Shown piece after piece: positions 1 through 7,222 of a stretch of DNA of 29,282 bases. Numbering within the stretch: position 1 is the stretch's first letter; each line of letters opens with the position of its first letter. Where the stretch lies: IMG/VR virus record IMGVR_UViG_3300047289_000017, positions 1 to 29,282 of that record; one strand, given 5' to 3'. Origin of the DNA: a virus. Both the position numbers and the translations under genes were made by a program. The notes under the pieces were generated by a model. The model was not told the DNA's origin, searched no databases, and saw only the letters and a program-made list of their open reading frames with translations.

Positions 1-39
1 TGTCCACGCACCCATCTTCTGCTTTCCTAAATTTAATAT

Positions 40-155
40 GCCGGTGTGGCGGAATAAACAGTGTAAACTGACGAGTAACATTGAGACGTACCTATTCTAG
101 AATGGTGGAGTGACCGAAAAGGACTCCGTGAGGGTGAAAATCCCTTCCACCGGCA
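40..155 (+). tRNA. Abnormal tRNA-Leu-like RNA or tRNA remnant
   Basis: A seven-base segment at 40-46 (GCCGGTG) pairs perfectly with 148-154 (CACCGGC), followed by A at 155. After it comes TGGCGGAAT, the usual start of a leucine-tRNA D-arm. A long variable-arm-like hairpin (107-111/123-127) and a T-arm-like hairpin (130-134/142-146) follow. The unit is about 115 nt where a class II tRNA is 85-90. The D region carries about 25 extra bases with a small hairpin (59-70). The T-loop reads TGAAAAT instead of TTCRANN, an extra C sits between T-stem and acceptor, and no clean five-pair anticodon stem is visible around 90-106. It could be a decayed tRNA-Leu, a tRNA with an insertion, or a tRNA-like structured RNA. 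No isotype is assigned. Confidence 0.4.
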
Positions 156-158
156 CCG

Positions 159-245
159 GGAGAGATGGCAGAGCGGTTGAATGCACCAGTCTTGAAAACT
201 GGCATACTGGAAACGGTATCTGGGGTTCGAATCCCTGTCTCTCCG
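159..245 (+). tRNA. tRNA-Ser (anticodon UGA)
   Basis: A complete class II cloverleaf of 87 nt. The acceptor GGAGAGA (159-165) pairs with TCTCTCC (238-244) and the discriminator is G245. The D-arm contains AGCGGTTGAA as in bacterial tRNA-Ser. The anticodon stem CCAGT/ACTGG encloses the loop CTTGAAA with anticodon TGA at 193-195. The long variable arm is TACTG-GAAA-CGGTA and the T-loop is canonical TTCGAAT. No CCA is encoded. It reads UCA and UCG-type serine codons. Confidence 0.95.
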
Positions 246-248
246 CAT

Positions 249-319
249 TCCCATTTAGTATAACGGTAGTACAACTGTTTTTGGTGCAGTTTGTTGTGGT
301 TCGAATCCATGAGTGGGAA
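249..319 (+). tRNA. tRNA-Gln (anticodon UUG)
   Basis: A class I cloverleaf of 71 nt. The acceptor TCCCATT (249-255) pairs with AGTGGGA (312-318), with one T-G wobble. The D-loop has GG, the anticodon stem ACTGT/GCAGT encloses the loop TTTTGGT (anticodon TTG), and the T-arm is TGTGG-TTCGAAT-CCATG. The discriminator is A319 rather than the G usual for bacterial tRNA-Gln. No CCA is encoded. It begins only three bases after tRNA-Ser, so the two are probably co-transcribed. Confidence 0.88.
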
Positions 320-338
320 CAGATTAAAAATTAAAAAT

Positions 339-587
339 ATGTTATTGACTTACTATGTTATTTGCATTATCTATTGTTTCTATCAATTAAACAAAAGATA
401 TAGAAAATCAGGACTTGACTATAATTCTCCTGAGTTAGATGCTATTATGGTTGTAGTAATGGCTTGGGTATTGGCTCCTATCGATGTATCACTAACTTGG
501 ATTAGATGGTACAAAGACGCTGAACAAGCTAGAATTAACCAGAATAAATTGGACTTTAGAATAGATCAAGAAGATGGAATCTATTAA
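339..587 (+). CDS. Small two-helix membrane protein
   Basis: An 82-residue protein I do not recognise. The N-terminus (residues 2-17, LLTYYVICIIYCFYQL) is a hydrophobic helix. A second hydrophobic segment around residues 37-57 (AIMVVVMAWVLAP...) is followed by a charged, soluble C-terminus rich in D, E, K and Q. I chose the ATG at 339 because the upstream in-frame extension runs back into tRNA-Gln. It lies between two tRNA genes. The likely location is the host inner membrane; the function is unknown. Confidence 0.65.
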   Translation: MLLTYYVICIIYCFYQLNKRYRKSGLDYNSPELDAIMVVVMAWVLAPIDVSLTWIRWYKDAEQARINQNKLDFRIDQEDGIY

Positions 588-592
588 TATAC

Positions 593-750
593 TGTAGGGT
601 GGTGAAAGCGGCCAGCACGGTATACACACCCACTCGTCTCGTGGGCGCAGATAAAGAAATAGACAAAAGGTATGGGTTGACCACAAGCTCGAGCATTTGT
701 GCCTTTTGTTGAATCTCTGTATGAAGGTTCGAATCCTTCCCCTACAGCCA
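593..750 (+). tRNA. Oversized tRNA-like RNA with encoded CCA
   Basis: The ends are those of a tRNA. TGTAGGG (593-599) pairs perfectly with CCCTACA (740-746), then G747 and an encoded CCA (748-750). The T-arm is canonical (GAAGG 723-727, loop TTCGAAT, CCTTC 735-739). A plausible D-arm is GTG (602-604) with CAC (616-618) around a loop containing GCGG. Between D-arm and T-arm are about 104 bases where about 30 are expected. They can form CCCAC/GTGGG (629-633/641-645), ACAAAAGG/CCTTTTGT (663-670/702-709) and an inner CACAA/TTGTG hairpin. No arm has a canonical anticodon loop with U33. It could be a tRNA with an intron-like insertion, a fused or decayed tRNA, or a distinct tRNA-like RNA. Confidence 0.5.
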
Positions 751-772
751 AGCTGTTGTTCTTTGACATATA

Positions 773-778
773 GGAGAA
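773..778 (+). promoter_or_regulatory. Shine-Dalgarno-like site
   Basis: AGGAGA lies seven bases before the ATG at 786. It is conspicuous because almost all other genes here have A/T-rich leaders with no such sequence. It fixes the start of the following gene. Confidence 0.6.
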
Positions 779-785
779 ATAAACC

Positions 786-1061
786 ATGGAAACATTATCA
801 TTCGTTTTAGGGATGAGCTTAGTGGTGGTTATCGCGTTAGCGGTAGTTGCTGTTATTGCCTTCGTTAAGACTATTAAGTTAGAAAAAAGAATCGAAGACC
901 TCAATAGAGACGTCTTTGAAATAGACGCTCAAACAAATAGAGTACTATCCTTAGAGATAGAACAAGTTCACAGAAGTCGAACAGAATCAGAACAAGCTAT
1001 ATACAGCATGATGGATTCTCGACTAGATAAATTAGAATCAAAGTTAATTAACAAAAAATAA
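786..1061 (+). CDS. Membrane-anchored coiled-coil protein
   Basis: A 91-residue protein with one N-terminal transmembrane helix (about residues 5-28, rich in V, A, I and L). A charged heptad-like region (about 30-88, KLEKRIEDLNRDVFEI...) ends in KKK. The layout suggests a membrane anchor with a helical, probably cytoplasmic, rod that oligomerises. It has the only convincing Shine-Dalgarno sequence in the window. It could be a spanin-, holin- or host-takeover-type protein, but nothing proves this. It stands alone between the tRNA-like RNA and a 90-base spacer. Confidence 0.7.
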   Translation: METLSFVLGMSLVVVIALAVVAVIAFVKTIKLEKRIEDLNRDVFEIDAQTNRVLSLEIEQVHRSRTESEQAIYSMMDSRLDKLESKLINKK

Positions 1062-1151
1062 AAAATAAGTCAAGAACAACAGCTTTACTTTAAACTTTTA
1101 TTTCTCCATCTTCTCCATAATTGTTACATTTATATTATTAAATAAAACGTT
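1062..1151 (+). promoter_or_regulatory. AT-rich leader, probable promoter region
   Basis: A 90-base non-coding spacer before the 1152 gene. Its end (TATTATTAAATAAAACGTTATG) closely matches the leader of the 28189 gene (TAATATTAAATAAAAGTTATG). The shared segment suggests a common initiation signal. A -35/-10 pair cannot be assigned. Confidence 0.35.
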
Positions 1152-1526
1152 ATGGAAAACTCCCTATTTACCTGCCAATATTGCGGCAAAGACACCTCAG
1201 AAGTAGAGTACGATTATCTTGTTGGTGTAGACCATCTTTCTTGTGCATTAGAGCAAGAACAAAATCAAAAAAATCCCATTGAAAAATGCATTATCTGTGG
1301 AGCTGATACTCAGTACAGATTTAGAACTCCTATTGACTTCAGATACAATTACGTAGAAGGTGCGGGTCAGTTGTGTCCTAAGTGCGCTAATAAAGACGAA
1401 GAGCCAATCTCTTTGGACTCTCATAGAAATTTATTCACTGTATCCGAGTATACGGTATTGAGTACACCTAACGATCAAGAATTGGGAAACAAAGTAAGAC
1501 AATTATATTGGGAATCTAAAAAATAA
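1152..1526 (+). CDS. Small multi-zinc-ribbon protein
   Basis: A 124-residue protein with several paired cysteines: CQYC at residues 9-12, a further Cys in LSC near 31, CIIC near 45-48 and CPKC near 75-78. This fits one or two treble-clef or zinc-ribbon knuckles. The rest is hydrophilic. Such small phage zinc proteins often bind nucleic acids or RNA polymerase, but no family is recognised here. It is first in a run of genes to 3215, three bases before the next zinc protein. Confidence 0.75.
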   Translation: MENSLFTCQYCGKDTSEVEYDYLVGVDHLSCALEQEQNQKNPIEKCIICGADTQYRFRTPIDFRYNYVEGAGQLCPKCANKDEEPISLDSHRNLFTVSEYTVLSTPNDQELGNKVRQLYWESKK

Positions 1527-1529
1527 AAA

Positions 1530-1775
1530 ATGAATCAACAACAAAAACAAGTAAAAGTAGATCTATCTAAGACCACACCTTGGACATGCGATGAGTGTGG
1601 AAACGAGGTATTTAATGCGGGATTATTATTACGTAAAGTAAGTAGATTTTTATCAGGTGATGCACAAGACGGAATGGCACCAGTGCAAACTTTCTATTGC
1701 GTAAAATGCGGACACGTTAACAACGATTTTTATCCACCTGAATTAGCCAAGAAAAATGAAAAAGACGAAGAATAG
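1530..1775 (+). CDS. Zinc-ribbon protein
   Basis: An 81-residue protein with CDEC (about residues 20-23) and CVKC (about 56-59), the spacing of a single four-cysteine zinc ribbon. The C-terminus is acidic and lysine-rich. It starts three bases after the previous zinc protein and overlaps the next gene by 20 bases, so all three are translated from one transcript. The function is unknown. Candidates are a transcription factor-like or single-stranded DNA-associated small protein. Confidence 0.75.
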   Translation: MNQQQKQVKVDLSKTTPWTCDECGNEVFNAGLLLRKVSRFLSGDAQDGMAPVQTFYCVKCGHVNNDFYPPELAKKNEKDEE

Positions 1776-2031
1776 AGAAATCTACGGAGATAGCGTTATA
1801 TACTCCAGTGAAAATAGCAGAACGGTATTAAAGACAGATTCTATTGTTGATGGTATCGTTGACGAGTTTATCGATAGATCAAGAGTAGGTAAGTTAAAAT
1901 ACAATACAGATTTAGACAGAACAGACCTATCTTTATCTCAATGGTTACAACACGCTATAGAAGAACACATGGATGCAGTTTTGTATCTTAAAAAAATCAA
2001 GTCCGTGATAGACGGCAAAAAGAAATACTAA
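1756..2031 (+). CDS. Possible MazG-like helical protein
   Basis: A 91-residue protein. Residues 42-80 (RVGKLKYNTDLDRTDLSLSQWLQHAIEEHMDAVLYLKKI) resemble the phage family in which KYG-x-LDR-x-DLSLSEWLQHA is followed by EE-x-x-D. That helix resembles the EExxD element of all-alpha NTP pyrophosphatases (MazG and related dNTP diphosphohydrolases). If active it would hydrolyse nucleotides, but only one metal-binding element is evident and the protein is short. The assignment is therefore tentative. It overlaps the zinc protein upstream and abuts the nuclease downstream (TAATG). Confidence 0.6.
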   Translation: MKKTKNREIYGDSVIYSSENSRTVLKTDSIVDGIVDEFIDRSRVGKLKYNTDLDRTDLSLSQWLQHAIEEHMDAVLYLKKIKSVIDGKKKY

Positions 2032-2948
2032 TGCCAAAACACGAGTGGAAAGTTAATTATGCCTATCAAAAGTCTGTGTCCTATTCGCAGTACTCTATAT
2101 ACAAGCAATGTCAATATCAATGGTATTTGAATTACGTTAAGAAGCTAAAGATATTTAAACCTTCTGTGTACTTAACTTTTGGTACAGCGTGTCATGAAAC
2201 CATACAAGAGTGGTTGAGAGTAATGTACGAAGAGTCCGCAAAGAAAGCAGAAGAGATGGATTTGGGCGAGTTACTTAAAGAGAGAATGTACGAGAACTAC
2301 AAAGAATCTTTAGAAGAACAAAAAGGCGAACACTTTATAAAACCAGAAGAGTTCAAAGATTTTATTCAAGACGGCGTTACTATCTTAGACTTCCTTAAAA
2401 AGAAAAGACCAGAGTACTTCAATCTTAAGACTACCAAACTTATAGGCATAGAGATTCCAATCGAGCAATACATAGTAGACGAGATTCCAAACGTGATCAT
2501 GACCGGGTCTATTGACTTGATATTCTTTAACAAGAATACAGAGACCTACGAGATCTACGATATTAAAACTTCTACCAAAGGTTGGAACGATAACGATAAG
2601 AAGGACAAGAACAAGATCAGTCAACTTCTATTGTACAAACACTTCTACTCAAGAGCACTGAACGTTCCAATAGACAAGATCGAAGTAAAGTTCTTCATAG
2701 TAAAGAGAAGACCTTGGATTAGTCCTGATTTCCCAACCAAATACGTTCAAGAATTCATTCCAGCTCAAGGCACAAAGAAAGTAAAAGACGCAGTTGCAGA
2801 CTTCGAGTCCTTTGTCAAAGAGTGTTTTACCACAGACAACAAGTATATCGATAGAGAATATCCCAAAAACTTAGACGGATGTAAGTGGTGCCCTTTCAAA
2901 GACAAGCCAGATATATGCGACCGTAAAGATAAAAAAGTTTTGTTATAA
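2031..2948 (+). CDS. PD-(D/E)XK nuclease with Fe-S cysteines (RecB/Cas4-like)
   Basis: A 305-residue nuclease-fold protein. The N-terminal helix carries SIYKQCQYQWY with C27, the position of the first cluster cysteine in Cas4/AddB proteins. The active site is built from GSIDL (D162) and YDIKTS (D177-x-K179), followed by the QLLLYKHFY helix (Q-x3-Y). The C-terminus has C284-x2-C287-x8-C296. One N-terminal plus three C-terminal cysteines is the 4Fe-4S staple arrangement of the RecB/Cas4 family. It probably acts on DNA ends during phage recombination, replication or host DNA degradation. No helicase lies beside it and there is no CRISPR array in the window, so a Cas4 role is not implied. Confidence 0.85.
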   Translation: MPKHEWKVNYAYQKSVSYSQYSIYKQCQYQWYLNYVKKLKIFKPSVYLTFGTACHETIQEWLRVMYEESAKKAEEMDLGELLKERMYENYKESLEEQKGEHFIKPEEFKDFIQDGVTILDFLKKKRPEYFNLKTTKLIGIEIPIEQYIVDEIPNVIMTGSIDLIFFNKNTETYEIYDIKTSTKGWNDNDKKDKNKISQLLLYKHFYSRALNVPIDKIEVKFFIVKRRPWISPDFPTKYVQEFIPAQGTKKVKDAVADFESFVKECFTTDNKYIDREYPKNLDGCKWCPFKDKPDICDRKDKKVLL

Positions 2949-2970
2949 ATTCATATTTACTTTTTATCTA

Positions 2971-2981
2971 CATATTTATAG
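2971..2981 (+). promoter_or_regulatory. CATATTTATAG motif upstream of RHH gene
   Basis: An AT-rich element 16 bases before the ATG at 2997. It shares the core ATATTTAT with elements before 19695 and 26904. On the other strand it reads TATAAATAT, like the T4 late-promoter core, but the genes here run the other way. Its role is unproven. Confidence 0.3.
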
Positions 2982-2996
2982 TAAATAAATTATAAT

Positions 2997-3215
2997 ATGG
3001 TTAGCAAAACAAAAAGGGTAATTACGTCTGTAAAGATACCCGAGACTCTATACGAGGACTTCAAGATCACAGCGATAAGAACTAAGATGAACTTACAAGA
3101 CATAGTGGAGAGAACGATGTATATGTATCTGACTGATTCCGGCTTCAGAGCAAAGATGCACGAACAATACAACACATACTACACTGGATCTGAAATTATT
3201 AATGCTATAAAATAA
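2997..3215 (+). CDS. Ribbon-helix-helix DNA-binding protein
   Basis: A 72-residue protein. Residues 7-48 (RVITSVKIPETLYEDFKITA...NLQDIVERTMYMYL) match the Arc/MetJ ribbon-helix-helix layout: a basic strand with alternating residues, P-E, a first helix and a second helix. Such proteins dimerise and bind short operators. It stands just before the glycosyltransferase island, preceded by a 48-base AT-rich spacer, so it may be a local repressor. Targets are unknown; the palindromic motifs at 21517-21618 and 28011-28065 are possible. Confidence 0.75.
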   Translation: MVSKTKRVITSVKIPETLYEDFKITAIRTKMNLQDIVERTMYMYLTDSGFRAKMHEQYNTYYTGSEIINAIK

Positions 3216-3224
3216 GTTACAAAA

Positions 3225-4667
3225 ATGATTAAAGGTTACATTCCAAAGGATCAAAGAAAAAAGATCCTGTTTATGTGCGACGACATTAGAATGACAAGTG
3301 GTATTTCCACCATGGCAAGAGAGATTGTAATCGGTACATCTCACAGATTTAATTGGATTAATTTAGGTGGTGCTATTGAACACCCCGATGCAGGCAAAAG
3401 ATTGGACATTAGCGAAGATACTAACAACATTATGGGTATTAAAGATGCTTCTGTGTTTATCTATCCTATCAATGGATACGGTACACAAGAGCTGATAAGA
3501 CAATTAATTGAAATTGAAAAGCCTGACGCTATCATGTTCTTTACGGATCCTAGGTACTGGATTTGGTTGTTTCAAATGGAAAGCGAGATAAGAAAGAAAA
3601 TCCCAATGATTTACTTAAATATATGGGACGATTTACCTGCTCCACTGTACAACAAAGCCTATTACGAATCTTGTGATACACTAATGGCAATTTCTAAGCA
3701 GACTTTAAACATCAATAGAATGGTGTTAGGCGATAGAATAGAAAATAAAATACTTAAGTACGTACCACACGGTATCAATCATAAGATCTATTTTCCTATC
3801 AACGAATTCATGAAGGACGATACTGCTAACGTAGAAAAGAAAAGAGAACAGCTATTCGGTAAAGACCAACCAGAATTCGTAGTATTCTATAACGCTAGAA
3901 ACATTAGACGTAAGAGTACCTCAGATTTGATTGCAGCCTACTCAGAGTTCTGTGAATCTATCGGAAAAGAAAAAGCAAAGAAGTGCGCGTTGTTATTACA
4001 TACGCAAGTAAGAGATGACAACGGTACAGATCTATCAGTAGTAAGAGATTTACTATGCGATCCAGAATACGTTAAAGTTATATTCCACGACGCAAGAGTT
4101 CCAAGCAACGAAGTGAATTGGCTGTATAATATTTCAGACGTTACTGCATTGATTTCTTCTAACGAAGGTTGGGGATTATCTTTAACAGAGTCTTTGATGG
4201 CCGGTAAAATGATTATAGCTAACGTCACAGGCGGTATGCAAGATCAAATGAGATTTGAAGACGAAGATGGAAATTGGATTGACTTTGACGAGAACTTCTG
4301 TTCTAATCACTTTGGAACTTACAAGAAACATGGAGAATGGGCAGTGCCTGTATTCCCTACAAATTCTAGTATTGTAGGATCTATTCCAACTCCGTATATC
4401 TTTGACGATCGTTGTGATTTCAGAGATGTAGCGAAAGCAATCAAACAAGTGTACGACTTAGATCCACAAGAAAGAGCCAAGAGAGGAAATGCTGGTAGAG
4501 AATGGGTTTTATCAGCAGAAGCTAAGATGAGTGCAGAAACTATGTGTGAAAACGTAGTAGAATGTATTGATCAAACTTTTGAAACATTCGAACCTAGAAA
4601 ATCTTTTGAATTAACAAAGATAGATAAATTACCAAGAAAAAAAATAGTACATAAATTAACATATTAA
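3225..4667 (+). CDS. GT-B glycosyltransferase (GT4-like)
   Basis: A 480-residue retaining-type glycosyltransferase with two Rossmann-like halves. The N-terminal part (ILFMCDDIRMTSGISTMAREI) has the glycine/serine loop of an acceptor domain. The C-terminal part has the donor-binding E-x7-E motif EGWGLSLTE (E314, E322), preceded by VFYNARNIRRKSTSDLI. The donor is a nucleotide sugar; which sugar cannot be told. It opens the sugar island, and the next transferase follows after one base. There is no signal peptide or membrane anchor, so it acts in the cytoplasm. Confidence 0.85.
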   Translation: MIKGYIPKDQRKKILFMCDDIRMTSGISTMAREIVIGTSHRFNWINLGGAIEHPDAGKRLDISEDTNNIMGIKDASVFIYPINGYGTQELIRQLIEIEKPDAIMFFTDPRYWIWLFQMESEIRKKIPMIYLNIWDDLPAPLYNKAYYESCDTLMAISKQTLNINRMVLGDRIENKILKYVPHGINHKIYFPINEFMKDDTANVEKKREQLFGKDQPEFVVFYNARNIRRKSTSDLIAAYSEFCESIGKEKAKKCALLLHTQVRDDNGTDLSVVRDLLCDPEYVKVIFHDARVPSNEVNWLYNISDVTALISSNEGWGLSLTESLMAGKMIIANVTGGMQDQMRFEDEDGNWIDFDENFCSNHFGTYKKHGEWAVPVFPTNSSIVGSIPTPYIFDDRCDFRDVAKAIKQVYDLDPQERAKRGNAGREWVLSAEAKMSAETMCENVVECIDQTFETFEPRKSFELTKIDKLPRKKIVHKLTY

Positions 4668-4668
4668 T

Positions 4669-5961
4669 ATGAAGCAATACTGTGTTATAAGTTGTCCAAT
4701 CGACACTTATTCAGGTTACGGAGCAAGAGCAAGAGATTTTGTAAAAGCGTTATACGAATTAAAGAAAGACGAATACGACATAGAGATACTCGCTCAAAGA
4801 TGGGGTTCAACTCCATGGGGATATATAAAAGATCACAGCGAAGAATGGGGATTCTTAGAACCATTGCTAGCAAAACAACAGATGAGCAAACAGCCCGACG
4901 TATGGATTCAGATCACGGTTCCTAACGAATTCCAACAGATCGGTAAATTCAATATTGGAGTTACAGCAGGTATAGAAACAACTCTATGTCATGCTAGTTG
5001 GATAGACGGCGTAAATAGAATGAACGTTACATTAGTATCTTCTCAACACGCTAAAACGGTATTTCAACAGTCTACATTTGAAGAGAAGAATCAACAAGGC
5101 CAAGTGACTAGACAAATCAAATTGGAAAAACCAGTTGAAGTGTTATTCGAAGGAGTGGATCTAAACAAATACTTCTACATCGCAGACGAAGATTTAGATG
5201 GCACAGATTTGGTACAATCATTAGACGAAATCAAAGAAGAGTTCTGCTACCTATTTGTGGGGCATTGGTTACAAGGAGCTTTAGGAGAAGACAGAAAGAA
5301 CGTAGGTTTAATGTTAAAGACTTTCTTAGAGACCTTTAAAAATAAAAAGAATAGACCTGCATTGATATTAAAAGTATCAGGCGCTGGATCTTCTGTAATG
5401 GATAGAGAGGATATGCTCAATAGAATTGAGAGCGTTAGATCTACTGTTTCTGGAGATTTACCTAACGTATATCTATTGCACGGAGAATTGGACGACAAGG
5501 ATATTAACAACCTATACAATCACGGCAAAGTAAAAGCAATGATCAGCTTAACTAAAGGTGAAGGATTTGGTAGACCGTTATTAGAGTTCACGCTATCTAA
5601 GAAACCATTAATCACAACAGCATGGTCAGGTCATACTGATTTCTTATTCATCGAAAATGTGTGTATGATAGGAGGAGAAATTAAACCGGTTCATCCATCT
5701 GCACAAGTTAAAGATATGTTATTAGCCGAATCAGGTTGGTTTAGTCCAGACGTTAAGCAAGCAGAATTCTATTTAAGAGATGTATACGAGAAGTATTCTA
5801 AGTACGAAGAGAAAGCAAAGAAGCAAGCACATCAATCAAAAACTAAGTTTAACTTTGATGAAATGAAAAATGTGTTGGCTACTTACTTAGATAAAATTCC
5901 TAAACAAGTGGGATTGACATTACCTAAACTTAAAAAAATAGAAGTTAAAAATGACAAGTAA
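4669..5961 (+). CDS. GT-B glycosyltransferase (GT4/GT1-like)
   Basis: A 430-residue glycosyltransferase. The N-terminus CPIDTYSGYGARARDFVKAL is the acceptor-side loop. The donor-side E-x7-E motif is EGFGRPLLE (E298, E306), followed by SKKPLITTAWSGHTDFL as in GT4 enzymes. It differs enough from the preceding gene not to be a recent duplicate. The pair probably adds successive sugars. The end overlaps the following small gene by 11 bases. Confidence 0.85.
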   Translation: MKQYCVISCPIDTYSGYGARARDFVKALYELKKDEYDIEILAQRWGSTPWGYIKDHSEEWGFLEPLLAKQQMSKQPDVWIQITVPNEFQQIGKFNIGVTAGIETTLCHASWIDGVNRMNVTLVSSQHAKTVFQQSTFEEKNQQGQVTRQIKLEKPVEVLFEGVDLNKYFYIADEDLDGTDLVQSLDEIKEEFCYLFVGHWLQGALGEDRKNVGLMLKTFLETFKNKKNRPALILKVSGAGSSVMDREDMLNRIESVRSTVSGDLPNVYLLHGELDDKDINNLYNHGKVKAMISLTKGEGFGRPLLEFTLSKKPLITTAWSGHTDFLFIENVCMIGGEIKPVHPSAQVKDMLLAESGWFSPDVKQAEFYLRDVYEKYSKYEEKAKKQAHQSKTKFNFDEMKNVLATYLDKIPKQVGLTLPKLKKIEVKNDK

Positions 5962-6166
5962 AGAATTTTGTATGTGGCTCAAAGGATTTACCGAAGGGGT
6001 CCACGAGTTTAATATAACACCAAAACAGTGGGATTTATTAAAAGAAAAATTAGCAGAAGTAAATGATGAACCTCGTAATACCATAGCATACTACTCTAAA
6101 GATGGTAGACCCACTTGGTATACAGCTACTAATACAACTAACGAAAAAACATTATTAAATGACTGA
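5951..6166 (+). CDS. Small phage protein, FCMWLKGF type
   Basis: A 71-residue protein of a kind common in phages: an N-terminal helix EFCMWLKGFTEGVHEFNITPKQWDLLKEKLAEV, then a short polar tail. I know the pattern (aromatic WLxGF, then T-P-x-Q and an amphipathic helix) from many phage genomes, but no function has been established that I know of. It overlaps neighbours on both sides (11 and 8 bases). Its place inside a sugar island is odd for a protein with no sugar link. Confidence 0.7.
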   Translation: MTSKEFCMWLKGFTEGVHEFNITPKQWDLLKEKLAEVNDEPRNTIAYYSKDGRPTWYTATNTTNEKTLLND

Positions 6167-6605
6167 TCAATTAACAATATGTCCAAAGTGTAAAGCAGAA
6201 GATGCTTGTTATGTTACTCCTATCAATGAGTTTCATAACGTATATGCTTGCTTTAGCTGCGGATTTACTACGAGCGATTTAATGAGAGAAGGAGAATTTG
6301 ATTTCGAACAATACGAAGCAGAGTTTCCAGAATTATATAAAGATATCAAACACGTAGATGAAGATAAACGAGTATGGTATCCTCAAGTAATTAATATAGA
6401 AAATCAAGGCACCGTATTTGCAAATGGAAGTAGCGCTGAAGATTGGGAATGGAGTGCAATCAAATCTATTAAATTGACAGAAGAAGAGAAAGACACACCT
6501 AAATTCAAAGGTAAAACCCACAAATCAGATTCAGCTAGTCTAAAAGGATTCGGAAGCGACTTCTTTGATGCTTGCGATTACATTGGGTTATTTGAAGTAA
6601 AATAA
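6159..6605 (+). CDS. Zinc-ribbon phage protein
   Basis: A 148-residue protein. CPKC (residues 8-11) and CFSC (about 31-34) form a zinc ribbon. The remainder is acidic with aromatic residues (FDFEQYEAEFPELYKDIKHV, WYPQVINI) and ends with a KGFGSDFFDACDYIGLF segment. It overlaps the upstream gene by eight bases. The function is unknown. A zinc ribbon followed by an acidic body suggests a protein- or nucleic-acid-binding accessory, not an enzyme. Confidence 0.7.
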   Translation: MTDQLTICPKCKAEDACYVTPINEFHNVYACFSCGFTTSDLMREGEFDFEQYEAEFPELYKDIKHVDEDKRVWYPQVINIENQGTVFANGSSAEDWEWSAIKSIKLTEEEKDTPKFKGKTHKSDSASLKGFGSDFFDACDYIGLFEVK

Positions 6606-6610
6606 AGAAT

Positions 6611-7222
6611 ATGAAAATAAGTTACGCAATCACTGCTCACAACGAAGCAGAAGAATTAAACAGGCTATTAAAGCAACTTACAGAAGGCAAGCAAGGCGAA
6701 GATGAGATCATCATTCAGTTAGACGATACAGCAACAGACAAAGTAAAGTTTGTTGTAGATATCTATCCAGTAAAGTCAATTACATTTCCGCTTAACAAAG
6801 ACTTTGCAGCTTTTAAAAATAACCTAAAGAAAAATTGTACAGGCGATTACATCTTTTTTATTGATGCAGACGAATACCTATCTGAGCACTTATTAAAATT
6901 AATTAAAGAGGTATTAGAAGCGAATAGTAATGTAGAATGCTATGGAGTTCCTAGAGTAAACACTGTTAAAGGTCTTACTGAAGAACACATCAAAACATGG
7001 CATTGGAGAGTAGACGAAAAAGGCAGAGTTAATTGGCCTGATTATCAAACAAGAATATGTAAGAACATTGAGTCAATTCAATGGGTTGGTAAAGTTCACG
7101 AAAGATTGGAAGGTTGGAAAACATCTTCTATATTTCCTGCTGAATTTGAAGACTGGGCTTTGTACCATCCTAAAGACATTCAAAGACAAGAACAGCAAAA
7201 CTCCTTATACAACACTATATGA
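6611..7222 (+). CDS. GT2-family glycosyltransferase, short
   Basis: A 203-residue GT-A type transferase. The start KISYAITAHNEAEELNRLLKQL is the GT2 nucleotide-binding opening. IIIQLDDTATDK is the first acidic site, and FFIDADEYL contains the metal-binding D85-A-D87. W-x-WRVDEKGR...YQTRICKN and KVHERLEGW follow as in tandem-type GT2 enzymes. It is shorter than most GT2 proteins and has no membrane segment. The stop overlaps gmd by four bases, which ties it to the GDP-sugar genes. Confidence 0.8.
   Translation: MKISYAITAHNEAEELNRLLKQLTEGKQGEDEIIIQLDDTATDKVKFVVDIYPVKSITFPLNKDFAAFKNNLKKNCTGDYIFFIDADEYLSEHLLKLIKEVLEANSNVECYGVPRVNTVKGLTEEHIKTWHWRVDEKGRVNWPDYQTRICKNIESIQWVGKVHERLEGWKTSSIFPAEFEDWALYHPKDIQRQEQQNSLYNTI

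Noticed and set aside
92-310. Minus-strand ORFs over the tRNA block (with GIRTPD and similar peptides)
   Set aside because: These are the usual spurious translations of tRNA T-arms; no real coding signal.
604-668. GTCTCGTGGGC at 637-647 exactly matches 11 bases of a Nextera sequencing adapter, with looser resemblance on both sides
   Set aside because: The similarity needs several gaps, and deleting the segment does not restore a normal tRNA. Coincidence is more likely, but raw-read mapping across 600-680 should be checked before trusting the oversized RNA.
593-747. tmRNA
   Set aside because: Too short, no tag ORF and no pseudoknot pattern recognised, although ends resemble the tRNA-like part.
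584-904. Minus-strand ORF containing VGEGFEPS
   Set aside because: A typical shadow of a tRNA 3' end, and it overlaps a + strand gene.
2031-2948. Cas4 of a CRISPR-Cas system
   Set aside because: No repeat-spacer array and no other cas gene are visible; only the nuclease family is supported.
4692-4925. + strand ORF inside the second GT-B gene in another frame
   Set aside because: Arginine-rich out-of-frame shadow of a gene with clear GT motifs.
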